64,000 bases of DNA from Pelagibius sp. Alg239-R121 (GTDB taxonomy: Bacteria > Pseudomonadota > Alphaproteobacteria > Kiloniellales > Kiloniellaceae), in contig NZ_CAMZOF010000004.1 in NCBI RefSeq assembly GCF_947331435.1, positions 496,001 through 560,000 on the forward strand, written 5' to 3'. Position 1 is the stretch's first letter. Each line of letters begins with the position of its first letter. Shown here piece by piece: positions 52,047 to 59,428 of this stretch. A model generated the notes under the pieces. The model made no database searches and was not told the DNA's origin. It saw nothing but the letters and a program-made list of their open reading frames with translations. Position numbers and translations under genes: made by a program.

Positions 52047-53270
52047 TCACGCCTCCAACATCGCGATGACTTCGATCTCGATCACCATCTGCGCGTAGAC
52101 CAGCGCGGGCACGGGAATGCCGGTCGTTGCCGGACCGGGCTCGCGATAGGAATTGGAGCGGATCAACAGGTTTTCATGTAGAGCTTCCGCCGAGGCTGAA
52201 CCCTGGTAGAAGGTTGTGACTTTGACGACGTCGTCCAGGGAGGCGCCCAGTTCCGCCAGAACCTTTGCGATGTTGTCCATGGCGCGCCGGGTCTGGGCCG
52301 GCATATCGTCTGGGTCGACGACATTCGCAGAACTGTCGAGCGACACCTGGCCGCCGAGGTGGATCATTTTACCGCAGAGATTGCCGTGCTTGTAAGGCAA
52401 GGGAGTTGTCCAGTCCCAATGTCCCTTGGGCCAGGCGTAGTGTTTTTCCAGGTGCTCCCCGTTGGTGCCACGCATGGCCGTCACAGCGATCTTGGTCATA
52501 AGCCCCGGTTGGGCGAATTCCCTGACCGGAATTCCGGTCGCGGCTGGTCCGGGATCGGGAAAGTAGCCTGCACGGATTCTAGCCGAGGTCGCCCAGTCTT
52601 CGGCCGTGCCGTCGCCAACGTAGAATGCATTCAGCTTGAGCACATCCTGCGCGTCGGCGCCGATGGCCGATAGCAGGCTGCAAAGGCGATCCATCATGCG
52701 CCGGGTTTGCTCGACGATGTCGCCTACAGCTTCAATGTTGCCTTCAGGGGATACCGCAGAGATGTCGCTGGTGAAGATCATATCGCCACAGTGAATTGCA
52801 TGGGAAAAGGCCGGTGGCAGCAGTGGCATATTGTCGGGGCGGAAACAGCGGCGTGTCATACGGCCGCCTGACTGCGAGCGCATGGCAATACCTTCGATCT
52901 CGATGGCAAGCCCGGGGTAACAGAGTTCCGGCATGGGGATGGTGCTGATGGCTGGTTTCGCCTCCTGTCCGATCATCGCACCAATCTGATGTAGGATCCC
53001 GGCTTCGACAGACGCGTCGCCGACAAAGTAGACGACCAGCTTCACCAGATCGTCCAAATCCGTACCGAGATCCTGCAGGACAGTAGCGAGATAGGCCATT
53101 GCGTTGTCACACTGCAGCGTCACATCGCCCGGGTTCCGGACCTGTCCCTGCGCATCCATGTCGACCTGACCGCCGGTGAAGATCATGTCGCCCGACCGAA
53201 CACCATGTTTGTGCCTGAGCGGGACGGGCCAGTTCCAATGGCCTTCCGGCCAGCTATATTCCCGGGTCAC
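52047..53270 (-). CDS. Single-chain protein of three tandem RidA (YjgF) domains
   Basis: 407 residues forming three RidA-like domains: about 1-131, 138-267 and 276-407. Each repeats the pattern of a strand pair (GDMIFTGGQVDMDAQGQV; GDMIFTSDISAVSPEGNI; GKMIHLGGQVSLDSSANV), a long helix, VKLVVYFVGD-type strand and a final IEIEGIAM-type strand. Domains 1 and 3 share a start like YSWPEGHWNW/YAWPKGHWDW, so one arose from the other. RidA normally works as a homotrimer with sites between subunits. The canonical catalytic Arg is replaced (STIPM, TGIPV, TGIPV), as in the Rid4-7 groups. Imine deaminase activity is therefore doubtful. Confidence 0.88.
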   Translation of the reverse strand: MTREYSWPEGHWNWPVPLRHKHGVRSGDMIFTGGQVDMDAQGQVRNPGDVTLQCDNAMAYLATVLQDLGTDLDDLVKLVVYFVGDASVEAGILHQIGAMIGQEAKPAISTIPMPELCYPGLAIEIEGIAMRSQSGGRMTRRCFRPDNMPLLPPAFSHAIHCGDMIFTSDISAVSPEGNIEAVGDIVEQTRRMMDRLCSLLSAIGADAQDVLKLNAFYVGDGTAEDWATSARIRAGYFPDPGPAATGIPVREFAQPGLMTKIAVTAMRGTNGEHLEKHYAWPKGHWDWTTPLPYKHGNLCGKMIHLGGQVSLDSSANVVDPDDMPAQTRRAMDNIAKVLAELGASLDDVVKVTTFYQGSASAEALHENLLIRSNSYREPGPATTGIPVPALVYAQMVIEIEVIAMLEA

Positions 53271-53494
53271 TTAAAGTCTCCAAAAGGCGGGGGAAGGGTG
53301 AAATGCTATCGCTTTGGCTTGAGGATGTCTGCAGACATAAGTCTCGTTGGTAAAACGGTGATCAATCCTTAGCTTTGAGCTGCGCGACAATTGTGCTGCA
53401 AAATTAGGCGCCCTATAGTCAGCGGGGCGTTCGGTCTGCTCTGGCCAATGCAATCGATGCGGCGAAGACACTCGGTAAATGGGGGTATTTCTTT

Positions 53495-54166
53495 ATGACG
53501 ATCGGTTCCCTTCTCTCAATGCAGCCGACATGGCTGCTCGAAGACCACTGGTCGATCGGCGACAGTGGTAAGTTTCGCCCCAAGTTGACCGGAGCGGGAC
53601 TGCCCAATACCGAAGTGATTACCTGGGCGAATGCCCAGTGCAAGGTGGATCGCGGCGGCGGCATGGTGAAAGTGGCGCCGGACAGCAACAAGTCCTATGG
53701 CTTTTTGCCGTGGCAGCCGAGCGGCGTGACTTATATGGAGATCGACCCGAATGCGCAGCTCGTTCTAACCGGACCGTTGTCGGCCTGCACTGTGTGGGCT
53801 TTTGAATCGGGTGGTACGACCGTGCTCGTTCATGCCAACGCCAATACGGGGACGGATTGGACGGCAATGAGCCCGTTACAGAAGGACAACAACATGCTGA
53901 CCAAGCTCGGCTATGTGAACGCCATCAAGGGACTCTACGCCGCGCCGACGGACGTCGCACGCCTGGTTTACGCGGCCACGCCAGGAGTTGCCGGTGCGCA
54001 GACCTATGAAGGTTATATGGGTTTTGTGCTCGGCACCAAAGCCCGGCTGGGCTTTACCATGAACAAGGTGAAATGGGCGGCAAGTACCAAAGCAGACGAT
54101 TGGTCCTTCTATTTCTACGGCTATAACGGTACCGCCGCCACGGATCGGGTGCTTTGGCCGCTGTGA
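53495..54166 (+). CDS. Putative CNF/BLF1-like cysteine deamidase fold protein
   Basis: 223 residues, no signal peptide. The core reads YGFLPWQP, then about 22 residues later LTGPLSACTVWAF and TTVLVHANAN. Thr92, Cys98 and His113 reproduce the spacing of the Thr88/Cys94 pair of Burkholderia lethal factor 1 (T-x5-C) and the Cys-His distance of CNF1 (15 residues). The LSGC motif of this fold appears as LSAC. BLF1 also has an LPW segment about the same distance before its Cys, as I recall it. The beta-rich C-terminal half (GFVLGTKARLGFTMNKVKW) fits the sandwich. Characterised relatives deamidate glutamines in eIF4A or Rho GTPases. Homology is remote and remembered, so it is a hypothesis. GGGGG lies nine bases before the ATG. 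Confidence 0.5.
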   Translation: MTIGSLLSMQPTWLLEDHWSIGDSGKFRPKLTGAGLPNTEVITWANAQCKVDRGGGMVKVAPDSNKSYGFLPWQPSGVTYMEIDPNAQLVLTGPLSACTVWAFESGGTTVLVHANANTGTDWTAMSPLQKDNNMLTKLGYVNAIKGLYAAPTDVARLVYAATPGVAGAQTYEGYMGFVLGTKARLGFTMNKVKWAASTKADDWSFYFYGYNGTAATDRVLWPL

Positions 54167-54199
54167 CGCCGTTTACTGGCCGCTTGCGCTCTCGTGAAT

Positions 54200-54688
54200 T
54201 TAAGGCGTTTCCGGAACCCGTAAACTGCGGTCGTTTTTGACTTCTTCCATCACGACGTAACTATGGGTGTTCTGAACCGACTTCAGGGCGGCAAGTTTGT
54301 TGCCGAGCATAAGGCGGTAGGCGTTCATATCGCTGGTGCGGATTTTTATGAGGTAATCGAAGCCGCCGGCCACCATATGGCATTCCGCAATCTCGGGAAT
54401 TTCAGCCACCGCTTCACGGAAGCGGTCAAAGACGTCTGGTTTCGTCCGGTCCAAAGTCAACTGTACGAAGACCGTTAGTCCCACGCCGAGCTTTTCAGCC
54501 GACAGCCGAGCGCTGTATCCTTCAATGTATCCTGCGGACTCCAGGCGCCGGACCCGCTCCAGGCAGGGGGTCGGACTCAGGTTCACTGCGCGGGCCAGTT
54601 CGACATTGGAGATCCTGCCGTTATCCTGAAGTGTTGCCAGGATCCTCCGGTCAATTCTGTCCAAAGTCTTGTGTGTGATCTGATTCAT
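54200..54688 (-). CDS. putR: Lrp/AsnC family regulator, probable PutR
   Basis: 162 residues from the ATG at 54688; the longer frame to 54757 adds a non-family tail. The helix-turn-helix is LDRIDRRILATLQDNGRISN with VELARAVNLSPTPCLERVRR, and the C-terminal RAM domain holds ECHMVAGGFDYLIKIRTSDM. Divergent from putA across 142 bp, the standard alphaproteobacterial arrangement in which a proline-responsive Lrp-type PutR activates putA. The shared region is A+T-rich and should hold the operator; no single palindrome stands out. Confidence 0.9.
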   Translation of the reverse strand: MNQITHKTLDRIDRRILATLQDNGRISNVELARAVNLSPTPCLERVRRLESAGYIEGYSARLSAEKLGVGLTVFVQLTLDRTKPDVFDRFREAVAEIPEIAECHMVAGGFDYLIKIRTSDMNAYRLMLGNKLAALKSVQNTHSYVVMEEVKNDRSLRVPETP

Positions 54689-54830
54689 AGTGGATTCTGC
54701 TGATAATAGGTAAATGTGCAGTTCATTATCTCGGCTAAACGCCAAAAACAGAAGCACATTCTTCTGAGATTCAGTTAATAAACGTCCTGATTATAGCGTT
54801 TCTACCTTGTTAGCTTAGAGGACCAAGAAA

Positions 54831-57800
54831 ATGATCATCGACCCGGTGTTGGCGCAAACATCCGATCTTCGAACGGCAATTCATGACGCTTATCGTGCCG
54901 ACGAAGCCGGGGTGGTACGCCGTCTGCTGAGCGAAGTCGAATTGCCGCACGATGCGCACGACCGCATTGCCGAGCGTGCCCGGGCACTGGTCGGTGAGGT
55001 GCGCCGGTCGCGCATCGGGCAGGGTGGGATCGACGCCTTCATGCATGAGTTCGAGCTGTCGAGCAAAGAAGGTGTGGTGCTGATGTGTTTGGCCGAGGCG
55101 TTGCTGAGGGTTCCGGACGCGCATACGCTCGACAAGCTGATCAAGGATAAGATCGCGACCGCCGATTGGCATGCGCATCTGGGCCACAGTGATTCGATCT
55201 TCGTCAATGCTTCGACCTGGGCGCTGATGCTGACGGGACGGGTGGTCAAGCTGGAGGATGAGGAAACCAAGGACTTCGGTGGTGTTCTGCGCCGACTGGT
55301 CCATCGTAGCGGTGAGCCGGTCATCCGAACCGCCATCACCCGCGCAATGCGGATCCTGGGGCAGCAGTTCGTTATGGGCCGCAGCATCAAGGAGGCTGTC
55401 ACCCGGGCCAAACCGGATGAGGCGCGCGGCTATCGTTATTCCTATGACATGCTCGGCGAGGGTGCCCGGACAATGCCGGATGCCGACCGCTACTTCGAAT
55501 CTTATAAGAATGCGATCGCGGCAATCGGCGCTGTTGCAGCCGGTAAGGGAGTTCAGGACGCGCCGGGTATTTCGGTAAAGCTCTCGGCTCTGCACCCGCG
55601 GTACGAATTTGCTCAGCGTGACCGAGTGATGTCTGAGGTGGTGCCGCGTTTAAAGGCGCTTGCAGCAGATGCTGCGCGGTTCGGCATCGGTCTGACTGTG
55701 GACGCGGAGGAAGCCGACCGGCTCGATCTGTCGCTCGATGTGATTGAGGCGCTTGCCGGCGATCCCGATCTCGCCGGATGGGACGGGTTCGGACTGGCTG
55801 TGCAGGCCTACCAGAAACGCGCGCCCTTTGTTTTGGACTGGTTGGCGTCCGTCGCGGCCCGGCACGGGCGCCGCTTCATGGTCCGGCTGGTCAAGGGGGC
55901 CTATTGGGATACGGAGGTGAAGCTGGCACAGACCGAAGGCCTTAAGGGCTATCCGGTCTACACCCGCAAGCTTTCAACCGATGTCTCCTACCTGGCCTGT
56001 GTCAAACGGCTGTTCGCTGACCCTGCGGCCTTCTATCCTCAGTTTGCAACCCACAATGCACATACGGTGGCTGCTATCATCGAGCTGGCAGGGGGCTCTG
56101 AAGATTACGAATTCCAACGTCTGCACGGCATGGGTGAAGCGCTCTATGCGCAGATCGTCGGTCCGTCGAAGATGAACCGTCCGGTCCGGATCTATGCGCC
56201 GGTCGGCAGCCATGAGGATTTGCTGGCTTATCTGGTCCGGCGGTTGTTGGAGAATGGAGCGAACTCTTCCTTCGTGAACCGCATTCAGGATGAAAAACTG
56301 CCGATTGACGAGATCATCGCCGATCCGCTTATGGCAGCCCGTCGCCTCGACATCCTGCCGCATCCCAAGATCCCTTTGCCGGTCGGTCTTTATGGTCGAG
56401 AGCGCGCAAACTCGGCCGGTTTGGACCTGACTGCCCCGCAGGATCTGGCACCGTTAGGACAGGCGATGGCACGCATGGCGGACCGCGGCTGGAGCGGTGG
56501 TCCCTTGGTGGCCGGTCGTGAAACCGGGGGGGAGGCCCGACCGGTTCACAATCCTGCCGACTTGCGTAGCAAAGTAGGTGAGCTGCGCTGGTCGACACCC
56601 GAAGACATCGAAACGGCCCTGGCGCGTGCCAGCAGGGCGGCCCCTGCCTGGAATTCAACGCCGGCTGCCGAACGCGCGGACTGCCTGCGCCGACTGGCCG
56701 ATTTACTGGAAAGCAATCAAGCCAATCTCATGGCGCTTTGCGTTCGAGAGGCCGGGAAGACGATCGCGGATGCTATTGCCGAAATACGCGAGGCGGTCGA
56801 TTTTTGCCGTTACTATGCCGCGCGCGCCTGTGAGGATTTCGGCGCGCCTAAGCGCTTGCCCGGGCCCACTGGCGAGACCAACGAGATTTCCTTGCATGGG
56901 CGGGGCGTGTTCCTTTGCATTTCGCCGTGGAATTTTCCCCTGGCGATCTTCGTCGGTCAGATATCCGCCGCCTTGGCGGCCGGTAATGCCGTTATTGCCA
57001 AGCCCGCCGAACAGACCGGGATCATAGCAACCGAAGCCGTCAAGTTGATGCACCGGGCCGGCGTGCCAGGCGATATCGTGCACCTTTTGCCAGGCGATGG
57101 TGCGACAGTCGGTGCACAACTGGTGCGGGATCAACGGATATCCGGCGTTGCCTTCACGGGATCGACAGAGACGGCACGGCTGATCAACCAGACGCTGGCG
57201 ACGCGCGATGGAGCCATCGTGCCTTTAATCGCCGAAACCGGCGGGCAGAACGGCATGATCGTCGATTCCACGGCCCTGCCGGAGCAGGTGGTCAACGATG
57301 TGGTCGCGTCGTCTTTCCAAAGTGCCGGGCAGCGCTGTTCTGCACTGCGTGTCCTGTTCCTGCAGCGCGATATCGCCGATAAAGTCATCACGATGCTGTC
57401 GGGCGCTATGGACGAATTGGTCGTCGGTGACCCCGCGCGCCTCGCGACGGATGTGGGGCCGGTCATTGACGGCGAGGCGAAAACGAACCTCGAAGCGCAT
57501 ATCGCGCGCATGACCAAGGGGGCGCGCCTGTTGCACCGGACGCCACTTTCCGCTGAGACAGCCCATGGCACCTTCGTCGCGCCGGCGGCATTCGAAATCG
57601 ACTCTATCGATCAGCTGAAAAGAGAGGTTTTCGGACCCGTTCTGCATGTTGTCCGCTTTCAGGCGGAGCGTCTGGATGATGTCATCGACAGCATCAATGC
57701 GGCGGGCTACGGGCTGACCTTTGGGATTCACAGCAGGATCGATTCGACCGTGGATCACGTTCTGAAGCGCTTGCGGGTCGGTAATGCCTACGTCAACCGC

Positions 57801-57968
57801 AACACTATTGGTGCTGTCGTCGGTGTCCAACCCTTCGGTGGCGAAGGATTGTCTGGAACCGGACCCAAGGCCGGTGGGCCGCACTATCTGCACCGCTATG
57901 CCACGGAACGGACCGTGACGACTGATACCACGGCGGCGGGCGGTAATGCGTCTTTGATGTCGATCTAA
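54831..57968 (+). CDS. putA: Bifunctional proline dehydrogenase / delta-1-pyrroline-5-carboxylate dehydrogenase
   Basis: 1045 residues, the length of PutA proteins without the N-terminal RHH DNA-binding domain found in E. coli. The arm and flavin proline-dehydrogenase domain (about 80-470) includes KLSALHPRYEFAQRDRV, TVDAEEADRLDLSLDV and MVRLVKGAYWDTEVK. The aldehyde dehydrogenase domain (about 560-1030) includes ISPWNFPLAIFVGQISAALA, the NAD-binding FTGSTETARLIN, the general base region LIAETGGQN, and the catalytic Cys in FQSAGQRCSALRV. It oxidises proline to glutamate at the inner membrane with FAD and NAD, channelling the intermediate. Regulation is left to the divergent Lrp-type protein. 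Confidence 0.97.
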   Translation: MIIDPVLAQTSDLRTAIHDAYRADEAGVVRRLLSEVELPHDAHDRIAERARALVGEVRRSRIGQGGIDAFMHEFELSSKEGVVLMCLAEALLRVPDAHTLDKLIKDKIATADWHAHLGHSDSIFVNASTWALMLTGRVVKLEDEETKDFGGVLRRLVHRSGEPVIRTAITRAMRILGQQFVMGRSIKEAVTRAKPDEARGYRYSYDMLGEGARTMPDADRYFESYKNAIAAIGAVAAGKGVQDAPGISVKLSALHPRYEFAQRDRVMSEVVPRLKALAADAARFGIGLTVDAEEADRLDLSLDVIEALAGDPDLAGWDGFGLAVQAYQKRAPFVLDWLASVAARHGRRFMVRLVKGAYWDTEVKLAQTEGLKGYPVYTRKLSTDVSYLACVKRLFADPAAFYPQFATHNAHTVAAIIELAGGSEDYEFQRLHGMGEALYAQIVGPSKMNRPVRIYAPVGSHEDLLAYLVRRLLENGANSSFVNRIQDEKLPIDEIIADPLMAARRLDILPHPKIPLPVGLYGRERANSAGLDLTAPQDLAPLGQAMARMADRGWSGGPLVAGRETGGEARPVHNPADLRSKVGELRWSTPEDIETALARASRAAPAWNSTPAAERADCLRRLADLLESNQANLMALCVREAGKTIADAIAEIREAVDFCRYYAARACEDFGAPKRLPGPTGETNEISLHGRGVFLCISPWNFPLAIFVGQISAALAAGNAVIAKPAEQTGIIATEAVKLMHRAGVPGDIVHLLPGDGATVGAQLVRDQRISGVAFTGSTETARLINQTLATRDGAIVPLIAETGGQNGMIVDSTALPEQVVNDVVASSFQSAGQRCSALRVLFLQRDIADKVITMLSGAMDELVVGDPARLATDVGPVIDGEAKTNLEAHIARMTKGARLLHRTPLSAETAHGTFVAPAAFEIDSIDQLKREVFGPVLHVVRFQAERLDDVIDSINAAGYGLTFGIHSRIDSTVDHVLKRLRVGNAYVNRNTIGAVVGVQPFGGEGLSGTGPKAGGPHYLHRYATERTVTTDTTAAGGNASLMSI

Positions 57969-58372
57969 AAGACTGGAAGGTCTGAGAATTCCGCCTTGCC
58001 AGAGCAGACGTCTTGCAGGCTCCAAAAAGCTGAGAATTTCGGTAGACAGGTCCGATATACTGTTGCAATTCGAGGTTGCGAGTGTAAGCTGCTACTCAGA
58101 GTTGGTGCGGATGGAAATACGTCACGAACATCATGGATGTGCGAAGTTTTTGTGTGCATTTGCTCTGGAAGTCTTTGGTGTGTAAGTGTTGAATTTGCTT
58201 GCACTTTTATGCGAAACGGGCGAAAAAATTAATTCGGTTACACATTCTCCTGGCGTGTCCTCCTCGACGCCTTTGCGCGCAGCCGCGTTACCCCTCGAGA
58301 AATCGTGATGCCTAAACCCGCAGTGCGGCACGAGGTCGCCGGTGGGATCGTTATTGGTTGAAAGGACAGAAA
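57969..58372 (+). other. 404-bp gene-free region containing the cold-shock gene promoter and leader
   Basis: No gene is credible here. The last 170 bases or so, up to 58372, should include the promoter and the long 5' leader usual for cold-shock genes, which folds to control translation at low temperature. AAAGGA at 58361-58366 is the ribosome-binding site. I can see no clear terminator for putA. Confidence 0.5.
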
Positions 58373-58582
58373 ATGACGACAGGAACGGTTAAGTGGTTCA
58401 ACCCCACGAAAGGTTATGGGTTCATCGAACCTGATGACGGTTCCAAGGACGCATTCGTGCACATTTCCGCTGTGGAACGTGCAGGTATGTCGGGTCTTCG
58501 CGAAGGTCAGAAGGTCGAATACGAGCTCGTCCCAGGACAGAACGGCAAAGCCTCCGCTGAGAACTTGGTAGCGGTTGATTAG
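58373..58582 (+). CDS. cspA: Cold-shock domain protein (CspA family)
   Basis: 69 residues, one OB-fold. RNP1 is KGYGFIEP and RNP2 is DAFVHIS. It begins [16 protein letters not shown] after Met and ends [15 protein letters not shown]. The ATG at 58373 follows AAAGGACAG. It binds single-stranded RNA and DNA as an RNA chaperone in the cytosol, classically after a temperature drop. Its stop overlaps the end of a doubtful minus-strand frame. Confidence 0.95.
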   Translation: MTTGTVKWFNPTKGYGFIEPDDGSKDAFVHISAVERAGMSGLREGQKVEYELVPGQNGKASAENLVAVD

Positions 58583-58818
58583 CCTGAGACATCGTTTGCG
58601 GTTTCGCCTTTGTGCTTCCAGATCACAATCCTGGTTGAGGTTGGATTTTGCGAAAGCACAAGGCGGAACGCGGCCTTGCGGTCTGCTACCAGAGTGCGAC
58701 CATTCTTGATAGAAGCAATCAGGAATGTGAACTGCGTTCTCACAATGTGAATCAGAGACTGGTTTGCGTTTTTACTTATTCGGTCAAAACGCTCAGACTC
58801 TCGTGTTCCTTCAACCAT
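58579..58818 (-). CDS. Doubtful small hypothetical frame
   Basis: 79 codons in the gap after the cold-shock gene, ending four bases inside it on the other strand. Composition is basic and soluble ([39 protein letters not shown]). No family, no strong ribosome-binding site. Listed because it is the only frame in this gap whose amino-acid make-up looks protein-like; it may be a relic or chance. Confidence 0.2.
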   Translation of the reverse strand: MVEGTRESERFDRISKNANQSLIHIVRTQFTFLIASIKNGRTLVADRKAAFRLVLSQNPTSTRIVIWKHKGETANDVSG

Positions 58819-59428
58819 TCGGTTTGAATGCTTGAACAGGATTGGTGTGCCTGTACCCGGCTCTTCAACGACCGGAAGGCTGCTGCACCTAAGTCTTCTC
58901 TAAAATTTGCATTTATCTCAATAGAGCGTTTCTCAGCTCAGGAGATAAATCATTCCTATGCTGAAGGCAGGCGCCGATGCGATCGCTAGGGCGCTGCTTG
59001 TCTCGACGGAAGCCGACGACTGCGTGAACTGACTTCCGCCGCGCCGCAAAAATCTAAAATCTGATATTGCTGAACTGTTCCGGTGTGCAGGCGGAGCCCA
59101 ATTCACCCCTGCTTATGCGAAAAACACCGTCGTTCTGTAACAGGATACAACAGGTTGCAGGCTCTCTGCGAACAGTGCTTTAGCTCCAATTTCCGGTGCG
59201 AAACCTTGAATGGTATGGGTTCGGGAGCACGAAAAGGCCTGTCAATTCTCAAGTCGAAACAGACAACGTCATATTCCGTCACCGTTGAAATCCCGACGCG
59301 GAATGCAACTGCGTTTACTAAAAGTCAATGCAAACGGTGGTAGGAATTCAAGGCAACTAGAGGGTTCCAGAAGCCGGAGCCGCCTTCTTTACAATTCCTT
59401 AACAGCGGAAATCCCCGCAGCGTGGTCC
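58819..59428. other. 610-bp region without credible genes upstream of the hybrid kinase
   Basis: Contains the upstream region of the kinase operon. The kinase reading frame is open back to 59210, but those 73 codons are rich in Arg and Ser and do not resemble a sensor N-terminus. A short plus-strand frame at 59083-59343 also looks random. No tRNA, repeat or terminator seen. Confidence 0.5.

Noticed and set aside
59210-59428. N-terminal extension of the hybrid kinase
   Set aside because: The frame is open, but the 73 codons are Arg/Ser-rich and unlike a sensor or signal sequence; the ATG at 59429 sits right before the first membrane helix.
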